NCBI GenBank assembly: GCA_030063045.1
Contig: JAQSEB010000004.1
Location: 2,914,001-2,978,000, forward strand
Length of the DNA stretch: 64,000 bases
Reading direction: 5' to 3'
Source: Pratylenchus scribneri
Lineage: Eukaryota; Nematoda; Chromadorea; Rhabditida; Pratylenchidae
The position numbers and the translations under genes are program-made. Shown here piece after piece: positions 1-10,700 of this stretch. The notes under the pieces are model-generated. The model was not told the DNA's origin. It was given only the letters and a program-made list of their open reading frames with translations, and did not search any database. Each line of letters starts with the position of its first letter. Positions within the stretch are counted from its first letter, which is position 1.

Positions 1-322
1 ATTTCCACAAATGTAACTCACCTGAATCTTTTTTCCCCATAATGATCTACCGAAATGATGAATGAATGATTGATTGAATTGTTCTTTTTATTGAATAAAA
101 AATTTATAAAACAAAAAAGAGTTGAGCATCGCATACAATTTATTTTACAATTGTTAATGAATAAATTAGGGGATTTGTGAAAAAAAACAGATCTTTGGTT
201 TTAAGGTATCTTAGGAATATAAAAACATTTTTGGGGGTTTATGGCAGGATTTCATTAAGCAAAATTATCCAAACATTTATTTTAATATCCATCCGGAATA
301 CATCAATTCTTTGTAACCCGCA

Positions 323-836
323 TCAATTTCCTTCTCCTTTTCCAACAGCAGTGCCAGAAGGTGTTGTCATCGATTTTGATGGTCCATCAGAAGCTGTAAA
401 TTTTGGGATATTATCAGTTATAAAATAGCAAATTTTGGAAATTTTTGTTTTATAATTTTTCATTTTTTTGAAATTTTTTATTTTTGAAATTTCGGGTTTT
501 TGAAATTTTTAATTATCCATAAATGATTATAAAATGATGTAAAAATAAATATTTTTATGGTTAATGGATTATTTTGGGAATTTTGTAGTATTTTAATAAG
601 TGTTAAAAATATGCAGTAATATTTAATAACCAATAAGTACTACCTGAATTTGTTGTTGCCGCCGGCGGACTGTCATCATCCAACACCACAATGCTCTCAT
701 TGGTGGAACAAGGACTGCCATTGCTTTGGCCATTTTGTTGGTTCAACATTCTCTCCAAATGTTCAATCCTCTGTTTGTGTTGCAATAACGCATTGTGACG
801 TTGTTGGATGGATTCAAGCAATTGGTGGAATTTCTT
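323..836 (-). pseudogene. Partial copy of the last two exons of the coiled-coil gene at 7296-10167
   Basis: Two exons on the minus strand, 644-836 and 323-393, correspond to exons 6 and 7 of the coiled-coil gene on the plus strand. Shared peptides are LLESIQQ, KQRIEHLE, NESIVVLDDDSPP and ASDGPSKS. Exon 7 is 71 nt in both copies and the splice phase is the same. The upstream exon is shorter here (193 versus 280 nt) because a Gln/Asn-rich stretch is missing. Splice sites look intact (TTTTCAG acceptor, GTAGTA donor) and the frame ends at a TGA. I found no match to exons 1-5 between 837 and 3000, so this looks like a 5'-truncated duplicate. It could still belong to a gene with unrecognised upstream exons. 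Confidence 0.6.
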
Positions 837-2126
837 CTGAAAAATTTTAGGGTGAATTTAATATTTTGGCAATTGAAAGAATTATTAATAATTTTATTAC
901 TTAATTTTTATTATCGAGAAATCGAAGGACCTAAAAAGTTAGCCAAGCGTAATGTTATGGACTTGGGCACTTGTGGACTTTAATTAGTTAGGCTTTTAGA
1001 TTTAAGTTAGGGCTAATAAGCCTATTAATACCAGATATAAATGTTAAAGAAGTCTGATTAGACCAAATTATGTTACCTCATTTTTTGTAAAATTTTTTTT
1101 GGTAATCGAGATGAATAAAAAAATATCAATACCCATTTTTTAGTCTTTTTTCTGGCCATTTAAATTTAGCCATAACAAAATGTTTCGGGGTTTAGGATTA
1201 GGTTAAGGTCGGGTAGAATTTGGTTTAAAAATGAATGGTTTTTATGGCCTCAAAAATATTAATTTTTCGACACAAAAATTATGGGTAAATTCCAACAATT
1301 TTTATGGGTAAATTAGAGAAGAATGGCATCCTTTTATGACCTTTTAAGTAAAAAAAGAGAACTAATCCATATTGAGAGACTTGTGGAATCCTTGCTCCCC
1401 TTCCCCCTCCCAAGGGATTTGATAAGGAAAAGCGCACTTTTTTTGAGGGCAAAGGGAAAAAAGGGACTTGGGGGCATAAAGTCGATTGAAGCGGAAGATA
1501 TGCAGCACATATTTTCTTTACATGGCAAATGTCTCGGAAAGTTTCCCCATAAAAGTTTACAATTTCCTTTCCCAAAATGTGTCCAAATTGGACAAACAAT
1601 TATTTACACACATTTTTGGGCGCCTTTTAGTCATCGCATAACATCCCTTGTCCCTTTCCCTTCCCTTTTTGTGCTGACCAAGTTTTTGGAGGTGGCGGCT
1701 GGTTTCTAAGCGTAAAATTGCGTTCCGCATTGAATGCGATTTTTGTATACAAAAAATTATTTGGATGAGAGGGGAATTGGCCATAATACTGCAAATAGTC
1801 CGGCGCAAGCCCTGGAAGCAGTTCGTGTCCGTCTTCTACTTACCCCATCACATATAATTTAATATTTTTATAAGGAAAATTGGAAGGACGGTGGTCAAAA
1901 TAGGAATAATTTTCACAGTTTAAAAGGTGGGATCCCTCCTTCATTTTACTCGACATTTTCGGAATAAATGTATCTATAAACTCTAACCTTTTTTTTAAAT
2001 CCAGCCCTAATCTTAGCCTTAACCTTAAGAAGGCTAAGCTCCAAAACTAAGGGAAAAAGCCCTTCATTTTTATAAATGTAAATGAGAGGCGATGATTAAA
2101 AATAAATAATATTTTCCAGCAGGAAT
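837..2126. other. Non-coding AT-rich stretch
   Basis: No coding exon could be supported. Short open frames here lack recognisable motifs and plausible splice context. The sequence is AT-rich with homopolymer runs. Confidence 0.4.
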
Positions 2127-3148
2127 ATGCTCATCAGACTATTTTCAATATTTCACATAAACAATCAGCCAATTTTATGCCGATTTCTTTTGCCCTTATT
2201 CTATACCACTTTTGTATTCCATTTTGGGCGTGCGCAGCAGGCCTATTGCTGGGATCAGTGCCAATTCAATTGCCCTCAAATTGGGATGGGACCGAGGTGG
2301 GCGAAATAAATTTGGTTCAAAAATGGCCCAAAAATTGAAGTTTTTTTTTGGAGGAAAAAAAATTCCTATCGGATTCTCCCCTTCTTTATCTACTGCAAGA
2401 TTAAGGTTATAAAGAATACCGAAAAATTTGTTTAAATTTTCGACTAAAAAAAGGAAGGAGAGGCCTTTCAATTTAGAAAAATGTAGGTCTCGGGTTCGAA
2501 TCCGCTCAAGGGAAGTTATTTTTTTTCGGGCTTAATTTCCCATTTTTACACATTTTACAGTACATTTCTTTACGAAATACAGTAATCCGAACCAAAAAAT
2601 CAATTCCCTAAAAAAGCTGTAGTGTTACCAAAAATCCAATACCAGGTGAGGAATTGAACCCGAGACCTCCCTTCTCAATTACCCCAGCATATTACCACTG
2701 AGCTATAAATGCAGTTCTTTTCAAAATTCCAAAATTGGTTAAAAATCCCATTGAAAATTGCGCAGATTATGCCCGCCCGAAGACATTTTGACCTATTACG
2801 ATTGTTGCCCCGCGGACGGTTGCTGTTAATACATTAAATGGCCAAATTTGTAATTTATTATTCCAAATAAATTCAAAAAATGTTTTTAGGCTCTTTCTCG
2901 TGTTCATAATTTTCCTATTACTCGCCGGATGCTGTTGTTGTGCCTTTTTCCTGTTAACCGACGCCCGGCAACGCATGTTCCATAGGCAGCAAAGGGAGGA
3001 GGCGCAAAGGCAAATTCAACAGCAAAGATTGAGCCAGGCGGTCTACCCAGTGATGAATGGGGAAGAAGGCGGCGAAAGGAGGGGACGGGGCGGAGGAGGG
3101 GACCACCCCGGATTTCACCATAAAAAGCATGCTACCACAATTGTTTAA
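2127..3148 (+). CDS. Small Cys-rich single-pass membrane protein (frame uncertain)
   Basis: Unrecognised gene. Exon 1 (2127-2296) starts with a hydrophobic leader followed by CWDQCQFNCPQIG. Exon 2 (from 2766) continues in phase as CPPEDILTYYDCC. The last exon (2890-3148) encodes a membrane segment (FLVFIIFLLLAGCCCCAFFLL), then a basic Gln/Arg-rich tail with a Gly-rich stretch, ending at TAA 3148. The layout (signal or leader, Cys-rich ectodomain, membrane segment, basic tail) recalls small nematode-specific membrane proteins. The exon 2 to exon 3 junction does not keep frame with either GT donor available (2819 or 2825), so a 1-nt sequence error, a frameshift or a wrong model is possible. No function is assigned. 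Confidence 0.4.
2475..2715. repeat. tRNA-derived (SINE-like) inverted pair
   Basis: A B-box-like motif (GGGTTCGAATCC) lies near 2490 on the plus strand. On the minus strand at 2640-2712 there is a tRNA-like stretch with an A-box (TAGCTCAGTGGT) and a B-box (GGTTCAATTCC). Acceptor arms do not pair, so this is not a functional tRNA. Related B-box remnants occur at 31250-31420 and, more weakly, at 24640-24720. Confidence 0.5.
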
Positions 3149-3546
3149 TAAAAAAAATGTTTTGCCCATAAATTTTGTATAAAATTAAAAACTCACATCC
3201 ATTTCCCGCATTTCCTTCTTTAGCTCATCAATTTCCAGCTTGTTGGTGGCTTGCAGGCTCACATTTATCATCGATGAGTCATTGAGATTCACATTTGTCA
3301 TCGATGAGTCATTGATTTTGCGGGCATTTCTGGCCTTGATGATATTGGCCCGTTTCTCTTTCAAATGCTTGAATTTATCCTCAGCAGAATTGGTCGCTTT
3401 TGGATGTTGAGTGCCTTGGATTGGTTTTGACTTATTAATGTCATTGGTGTGATTTTCAGGCAATTTGTCCTCTTCCGTAATTTTTGTTTGAGGGCTAGGC
3501 ACCTTAAATTTAGGGAAAAAATATTTTTAAAATATTTTAAAAATTA

Positions 3547-3925
3547 TTTGTTCCCCATGGGATTCGAACCCGAGCAACCCTTCCCTTTGATCGGGAGACC
3601 ATAACCCCTTTGACTAATTACGCATTGTTGATTATATTTAATTTTCCCCAGTTTTTTACCCTAGGAAAAAATATTTAAAAAATTTAAAATAGGTTTAAAA
3701 TATATTTTGTTTCCTATGGGATTCGAACCCGGGCCACCTTTCTCCCTTGATCGGAGACCATAACCCATTTGACTAATTCCATGCAATTTATCTTTTTTTT
3801 ATTTACTTAAATTTTTCCCCTATTTTTACCTGTGTAAAAAATTATTTGCTTCCTATGGGATTCGAGCCCGAGCAACCCCCTCTTTTGATCGGAGACCATT
3901 ACCCACTTAACTAATTCTGTATAAT
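3547..3925 (-). repeat. Three tandem tRNA-derived repeats
   Basis: Three units about 150 bp apart (near 3549-3625, 3707-3783 and 3850-3925) on the minus strand, within the last intron of the dynein fragment. Each has an A-box-like TAGTCAAA..GG, a TCTCC..GATCAA..GGGAG hairpin where the anticodon arm would be, and a B-box GGTTCGAATCCCAT. Acceptor stems do not pair well, so these look like tRNA-derived repeats rather than working tRNA genes. Confidence 0.5.
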
Positions 3926-5306
3926 TTATCTTTTTTTATTATTTGCTTAAATTTTCCCCCTATTTTTACTTGTGATTGGATGGCCACATCTTTTCGATTC
4001 AAAATGTCCCGCAATGCCGACCATTCCCCTTCAACTATTTCAGCATAAAGCCATGATGGGGGAAAAGTGTAGCGATTTGTGTTCAGCAATTTTTGTCCAG
4101 CGACGTATTTGTTAACCTTAAATGTGTCTTAATAAAATTACAAATTAGTTAAAATATTTGGTTAACCTCATCTTGCGATGTTTTCAATTGCTTCTTCAAA
4201 TTCTGAACATGAGTGATCAGCGCAATTGTATCGCTTGTATTGGCCGAATCGATGCTTTGTGTTTCCAAATCCTGACGTGCTTTCCTGATTTCGGCATAAA
4301 AGGTGTTCATTTGAGTTCCTTTAAATTAAAAAATGTTTTTATAACAAATACAATTTTATAATCTTTTCCCATAATTTATTTGGTTTAAATAAGGTTGATA
4401 TCAAAATCATGCTTATGCTTCCAATGTTAAAAAAAGAATCATGAAAAAAATAATAATTATTATTTTAAATGTTAAATTAATAGAAAAAACTACCAAAAAT
4501 TATAACCAAAAATAAGCTTAGAAAGTTAAAAAAGAAAAAAATAAGGAATGCAAAATAATTACCCAATTGAATGCCGAATTTCTGTTGAACTTCTCGCTGC
4601 CAATAATCATATTTGAGGGCAATCTTTTGCTGGACACGAGTATAGTCGACCACAAATGGGAATATTTGATGTTGCGATTCCGGTGAATCGACCATTGCCC
4701 GCGATTTTTTTATTTCCATAATTGCCTAAATAATTTAAAATTATTTTCAAAAATTGAATTTTGTATCCAAAAACCTGCATCCAACTGTTCAAATCACTTC
4801 CGAGTTGTTCAAAGAAAACTTCGGACTGCAAATCCCACAAAGATTGATAGCGAGTCCATTGGTTGACATAGTATTCCGTCTTCTTCACAACCGAATCGAT
4901 GGCCTCATAAGTCACAACAACTTCATCCGATTCTCGTATCTCCTGGATTCGGGTCAGTGCTCGTTCAATGTTTATCCAGAATGTGGCCTCTTGGAGAGCA
5001 GTGCCGGAAGATGGGTCGCGATCCATTCGGGTGACTTTTCGAATTGATTCGGCCCAATGATTGACGCCATTTTGAAGAATGTTCAGAAATTCGGAGTATT
5101 GGATGAGATCACCGAGATCAGCTAAAATTTAAGGTTTTATTAAATTTTACTAAATTTTGTGGTGTCGCTTTTTAAGTTCAGCCTTCAATGAATAAGATAA
5201 GCAAACAGGTTTAGCTTTTAATTAAGACATTTTATCCAAACCGATTTTCAATTTTCATCAATTTTCGAGGGTATTAAACCAAAAAACCAGTGATAATGAT
5301 AATTTC

Positions 5307-5547
5307 TAGAGACCGGCGTGGGACCGGATCCCGCGCGGGATTTTGCGGGACCGGATTTTTGCGGGATTATCCCGCAGCGGATCCGTCCCGCAAAAAATTT
5401 TGGGAAATCCCGCGCGGGATTGCGGGATTATCCCGCGGGATTGCGGGATTATCCCGCGGGATTATCCCGCACCGGATCCGTCCCGCAAAAAATTGGAGGA
5501 AAAAAATCCGGTCCGCAATCCCGCAGATTTCATTTTGCCGGTCTCTA
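5307..5547. mobile_element. GC-rich non-autonomous hAT-type MITE
   Basis: A 241-bp element with perfect 11-bp terminal inverted repeats (TAGAGACCGGC / GCCGGTCTCTA) and an exact 8-bp target duplication, ATAATTTC, at 5299-5306 and 5548-5555. The interior is many copies of the palindromic words GCGGGATTATCCCGC and CGCGCGGG, in sharp contrast to the AT-rich surroundings. An 8-bp duplication and a YAGNG-type terminus are hAT hallmarks. No transposase frame is present. It lies in an intron of the dynein pseudogene. Confidence 0.85.
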
Positions 5548-6156
5548 ATAATTTCTAATACAGCTCGTTGGGAAGCCCTTGAAACCAGTTCAAAAAATGA
5601 TTTAACCAAATATTAAAAAGGAAAAAATTTTGAACAGTTTTAAATCAATTTTTTCGCTGAACTGACTGAGTTGAGTATCCAAGTCCAAAAGGTAAATTAA
5701 ATAAAAGCATACCTGCATTTGGTCTCCTTCCCTCAGCTCTGGCCAATTCCACAATTCGTTTGATGTATGGATTTATTTCCAAATGAAATTCGGTATTATT
5801 GTTTTGCGTAAGATCTCGTAAAATCACTTGAACTTCGTTCAGCAATTTTTCCAAGGAAGTCATGACGCGCTGGTATTGAACCAAAAAATCAACGATATTT
5901 CGGATTTACTTTGTTAGTTTGTTTTAAAAAACCTTTAAAATATCATTTAATGGATGTTAAATTAGTAAAACACGGTTTAATTGAAATATTTTTTAACATT
6001 TGATGAAAAAATTTGAAAAATGGTTCATTTCGGGAATTAAAAGTCGGACATCTACCTAACTAAAATTGGCAGCCCAAAATAATATAAGAAATGGAATTTA
6101 ATCTTTATTGCGATTGCGATGATTAAAAATAGAAGAAAATGAAATGTCGAAAATAA

Positions 6157-6876
6157 TTATGAATCCGAAGAAGATGAACGATGGCGTCTCCTTTTCTTGT
6201 CTTTTTTCTTCTTCAATTTCTCTTTCTCCCTTTTTCTTTTCCTCCCTTTCTCATCATGATTCGAATCATCACTGCTGCTGCTCTCAATTGAACTGCTCGA
6301 CGAGGATGATGATCGTTTCCTCTTGAACATTTTCTTCTTCAATTCCTTTTTAATCTTCTTCTCCAGCCTCTTCCTTTCCTTCTTCTCCTTTTTCTTCATC
6401 TTTTTTGCTCTTTTCTTTTCTGAATTGAATAAGAATAATGCTATAAAGCCGAAAAATGAGACTAACCTTCTTTCAAATGTGTAGTATACTCTTCTGAACT
6501 CGTTGAAGAAACGTCGATGTCCGTCTTCTGGTTCGGTTTTATTTGAATGAAATTTCGGCATTGGAATGGCAAATGACCGACGAATCCGCATTTTGTACAA
6601 GCTTAAAAGCAAAATATTAGAATAAGTGTTTATTTTTTACCTCCCGTGACCAATGGCGTAATTCGGGCCAACACTTCTCCTTGAACACCTGAAGAAATTA
6701 AATTGAAATAAAATCATTAAGTTGGAAAATTTACTAATTTGTTGGCCCGGGATTAGGGGCACCGATGTGCCGGCTGATGATGAATTGATTGGTTGGAATC
6801 CGATGGCTTCCCCAGCAGAATTTCGTAGCCATGGTTTGTCAGCACCGAGCGGCGTAAAATTTGCATTTTTTGACAT
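6157..6876 (-). CDS. SREK1IP1-like zinc-knuckle splicing-factor-interacting protein
   Basis: Four exons (6876-6735, 6688-6641, 6601-6467, 6419-6157), all GT-AG and in phase, give a complete 195-aa protein. Residues 65-78 form a zinc knuckle, CX2CX4HX4C (CTKCGFVGHLPFQC), followed by RNFI and the acidic-serine motif DVSSTSSEE. A Lys-rich helix and a poly-Ser/basic tail (KRKRSSSS) follow, ending RSSSSDS. The order knuckle, RNF, DVSSTSSE, KK-rich tail is that of SREK1IP1 (SFRS12-interacting protein 1, P18SRP), a nuclear partner of the SR-related factor SREK1 with a proposed role in splicing. The N-terminal 47 residues (MSKNANFTPLGADKPW) are not in the human protein as I know it. It is divergent from the coiled-coil gene, 419 bp away. 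Confidence 0.8.
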
Positions 6877-7295
6877 TATTTCTGGAAAAAAAAATTAATT
6901 AAAAAAAGTTATAAATTATAAAATTCAGATTCGAGAATAAAAATGCGAAAGAAAAAACAATGCGCGAGAAGAAATTATCAAAAAAATTTTTAAAAATTAG
7001 AAAAAAAATTTTGAAAATTAATAAAATTCATGTCATGTATGAATATTGTTAAATTAAAAAAATAAAAAATCAATCAATGATGATCAATCAATCAAAATCG
7101 AATCAAACGAATCAATGCAAATTTGCAACAATTGCGCTTGATTCGCATTGAATCAATTTGGTTGTTCAATATTTTATATGATTTTTACTGTCCTTAATAA
7201 TTCACTCATCATATTTCACGTAAATAATTCAATTCAACCAAAACAAATCTTTTTTTTTTAGATTTTTTAGAGCTTTTAAAATTTAATCTTAAAAT
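6877..7295. promoter_or_regulatory. Shared divergent promoter region
   Basis: 419 bp of AT-rich DNA between the start codons of two divergently transcribed genes. It must hold both 5' regions. Repeated AATCAATCAAT-type words occur at 7070-7160. No core promoter motif could be assigned with confidence. Confidence 0.4.
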
Positions 7296-10167
7296 ATGAG
7301 TTATTCTGGCAGTCCAACAATCAGCAATGGCCATGGACGCGGCAGATATAACGACGACGGATCGGAATATGGCAGCAGAGGAAGTGGTGGCGGCTCCGGC
7401 GGGTATCCTTCAAGCAAATATCACAAGAAAAGTGGCCATTCAAACGACGCAGACAGGTTTACCAATTTGTGCCTTATTAAAATGGTAAATTGTGATAAAA
7501 TTGATATAGTTTTCTTATTTAACTTGTAATTATTAAAACTAAAAAGTTCTATTGGCAATTTGAGATGCTAAAGTTAGTAAAATAAACCTAATTGGCTTGC
7601 TTTCTTATCTTGATTAATAGATTCAGAGCAAAAATTACAGATCAAAACATTAAAAATTCATATATTTAAATGTACTTTAATTTTAGGTACAGCCATCATT
7701 CCTCCCATTCCCACCATTCTTCTTCCAATTACGACAATGAATCTCGTGCCAATTCGCTCAGTCAACAACTTTCTGCAGCCCAAACGCAGGTGCTGAGGCT
7801 GGAGACGGAGCTGAGCACGTTGAGGACGGCCAAAACGCAGGCAGAACACACTTTGATCAATTTGCAACGGGACCATGGCATATTGCAGAAGAGGAATGCG
7901 GAAGTGATCGATGTTTGTTTTTGAATAATACAGGAAAATCTTAATTCTAATAATCAAAAATTGGGAAACTTTAATTTCTAGAACTCATCAGAAATTTGAA
8001 AAACCTTAACTTTTAGAACCCAAAAATTTGGGAAACCTTAACTTTTGGAACTCAAAAATTTGGTAAACCTTAACTTTTGGAACTCAAAAATTTGGTAAAC
8101 CTTAACTTTTGGAACTCAAAAATTTGGTAAACCTTAACTTTTGGAACTCAAAAATTTGGTAAACCTTAACTTTTGGAACTCAAAAATTTGGTAAAACTTA
8201 ACTTTTGGAACTCAAAAATTTGGTAAACCTTAACTTTTGGAACATTTAGGTGATGAAAACATTGGAAATTGGGGTGGAAGCGCTGCAACGGGAAAAGAAT
8301 GTGATTGGGGCGGAACGGGATGAATTGAAGGCCAAATTGGAAGCATCCGAGAAGAATTCGGCCATTTTGAATGAACAAGTCGCCTATTTGAACGAACGCA
8401 ATGGGACATTGTCGAAAAAATGCGTCGATTTGTTGGATGGTTCCAAGGAATACAAAGAAAAGTTTGTTAAATGGAAAATTGGGGAATTATTTTTTTTTCA
8501 TTTTAGGGCACTGGCCTATGAGGAAGAATTGAAGCGGATCAAACCCCGCTATGAGGAGATGGACGCCAAATACGAGGAGTTGACCGAAGAGAACAAGTTT
8601 TTGGCACTTTTTTAAAAATAATTTTTTTGTGAAGGAATTTAACCACCCGGGTGAACATGTTCGAAATGCGCGAACGCATTTGGATTCGAGAGAAGACCGA
8701 AATTGAGGAAAGGCAACGGATGGTCATTGAGAATATGCAAAAAGTTGTTGCGGAAGCGCGACAAAAACACGAAATGGAGAAGGCAATGTTGTTGAGGGCG
8801 GCTCAGCAAAATCGTGGCGGCGGTGGTGCATTTCCTTCATTTCAACAACAACAAATTATTATGCAAATGTCGCCGCAACAAATTGTTCAGCAACAACAGC
8901 AGCAAAGGGTCCAACAAACACCAGCAGCAATTATTGGCCCATCCAGGGAGGAAATGGACAAAATGGATCAACAAATTGTGAGTTTTTTATTAGAAGTTCA
9001 AACCAAAATCCTTCAATTGAAATTATTTTAATTTACAAAAAAATGATAATTTTTTAGACCTGTTAGCCAAAATTTTTTGGTAAACATTTTTCGGGTCATT
9101 TTTGGACCAAATTTTAGTAAAAATTTTTGCCTGCGGCACAAAATTTGAAAATTTTTTATCAAAAAAAAAATCGCCGGGGACCCCTCCAGACCAAATTTCT
9201 GGCTACGGGCCTGTCCATAACGGAATATTATGATTTAGGCTCGGTTTTTTAGGTTAGGATTAGGCCCAATTAGGACCGATTAGAAATCTTAAAGAAGTCT
9301 GTCTGATTTGGCCAGGTTTTTTGGCCCTGAAAACACCGATTTTTTCGACATCAAAAATAATTAAATTAATACGATTACTAATTTTTTCAATCGCCAAAAT
9401 ATTAAATTCCCCAAAAATTTTGCAGAAGAATTTCCACAAATTGCTTGAATCCATCCAACAACATCACAATGCGGAATTGCAACGATACAAACAGAGGATT
9501 GAACATTTGGAGAAAAAGGCTAGCAAACAGCAACACAATTCGACCCCTTCCAAAAGCCCGGCTGCAAATGTTGAGGCCAGAAAGAACCAACAAGAAATGG
9601 ACAAACAACAAAATGACCAAAACCAAAGCAATAGCAGTCCTCGTTCCAATGAGAGCATTGTGGTGTTGGATGATGACAGTCCTCCAAAGGCAACAACAAA
9701 TTCAGGTATTTATCGGTTATTTACCAGTATTTTTAACAATTCCAAAACCAAAAGTCACCCCAAGTTCTCCCAAAATTAGTCATTAACCACCCACAAAAAA
9801 TAGTTCATTTTTTTCCATCGTTTTACAAACATTAAGGAAATCGAAATTTTCAAAAAATTTTCAAAAAAATTAAAATTTCAAAAAATATTTCAAAAAATAT
9901 AAATTTGAAAAAAAAATTTAAAAAATATAAATTTGAAAAAAACAAAAATTTCAAAAAAATGTAAATTTCAAAAAATGGAAATTTCAAAAAATATAAATTT
10001 AAAAAAACAAAAATTTCAAAAAAATGGAAATTTCAAAAAATATAAATTTCAAAAAATCTGCTGGTAGATGACCGATAAGTATCCCAAAATTCACAGCTTC
10101 TGATGGACCATCGAAATCGACAACAACACCTCCCGGCACTATTGTTGGAAAAGGAGGAGGAAATTGA
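7296..10167 (+). CDS. Coiled-coil protein with Gln-rich linker and conserved C-terminal peptide
   Basis: Seven exons (7296-7456, 7687-7912, 8250-8461, 8507-8596, 8635-8977, 9426-9705, 10097-10167), all GT-AG and in phase, give 460 aa. The N-terminal 70 residues are low-complexity (Gly/Ser/His). A long predicted coiled coil follows from LSQQLSAAQTQVLRLETEL to about residue 260, with strong Leu/Glu/Lys heptads. Then come a Gly-rich patch, a poly-Gln stretch and a second short helix (LLESIQQHHNAELQRYKQ). The end is Ser/Pro-rich with NESIVVLDDDSPP, which resembles a SUMO-interacting motif (IVVLDDD). No family is recognised and no enzymatic motif is visible. A nuclear or scaffold role is only a guess. 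Its last two exons exist again, inverted, at 323-836. Confidence 0.75.
7970..8243. repeat. Intronic 33-bp minisatellite
   Basis: About eight copies of a unit containing AACTCAAAAATTTGGTAAAC and CTTAACTTTTGG run up to the acceptor of intron 2 of the coiled-coil gene. Copies are nearly identical after the first two, which suggests recent expansion. Confidence 0.8.
9800..10090. repeat. Low-complexity A-rich repeat in the last intron
   Basis: Degenerate repeats of AAATTTCAAAAAATATAAA fill the last intron of the coiled-coil gene. Nothing else is visible there. Confidence 0.6.
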
Positions 10168-10700
10168 TGCGGGTTAAAGAATTGGATGGATACCTATTAT
10201 AATAAAAATTTTTTTGGAATAATTTTTTTTGATGATGACCCTGCGATAATACCCCCAAAAATATGTTTTTTTTACAAAAGATCTTTTTTTCACATCCATC
10301 CATCCATCCAAGCTCCCAAATCCCAATTTATTCATCACTAATTGTAAAATTGTATGCGATTTTATTTATAATATTATATATGCTCGGCTTCACACACATT
10401 TTTTGTTTTATAAATTTTTTATTTAAATAAAAAGAAAAATCAATCATTTGGGTAATGGCTAATGGGTAGATATTATGGAAAAAAAGGTTCGGGTGAATTA
10501 TATGTGGAAATTGAAAATAATTCATTTTTATAATTGATGTGATAGGCTAGGACAAATCCAATTTAAATTTAATATTTAATGAAATACTGATCCAATATAT
10601 TATGATTATTTGATGATAAGATGGTTGAATGGATTATTTGTTCGTTGATTTCCCTGAACCAAATAAATTTTACAATTTATCTCATCCAAGTCCAGTTCAA

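Larger units (their letters stand above)
3197..5884 (-). pseudogene. Degenerate, internally deleted dynein heavy chain 1 copy
   Basis: Six minus-strand exons: about 5884-5713, 5121-4775, 4725-4563, 4318-4167, 4116-3970 and 3502-3197. They match cytoplasmic dynein heavy-chain tail sequence, for example [48 protein letters not shown] and EGEWSALRDIL. The first 78 or so residues present in the copy at 63131 are absent and no upstream exon was found. Within exon 5121-4775 the sequence jumps from ESDEVVVT (about residue 200) straight to YEAIDSVVKKTEYY, which in the family lies roughly 900 residues further on. The last exon is diverged and carries an internal repeat (NDSSM twice). It is truncated at both ends and lacks the motor domain, so it is almost certainly a pseudogene, although splice sites and frame are largely preserved. 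A GC-rich hAT MITE sits in the intron after the first exon. Confidence 0.75.

Noticed and set aside
1279..1709. Overlapping open frames on both strands
   Set aside because: No motif, no splice partners, and composition typical of non-coding DNA here.
2640..2712. Possible functional tRNA gene on the minus strand
   Set aside because: A- and B-boxes are present but the acceptor and anticodon stems do not pair.
3547..3925. CRISPR-like array from regularly spaced repeats
   Set aside because: Only three diverged units with Pol III boxes in a eukaryotic intron; not a CRISPR array.
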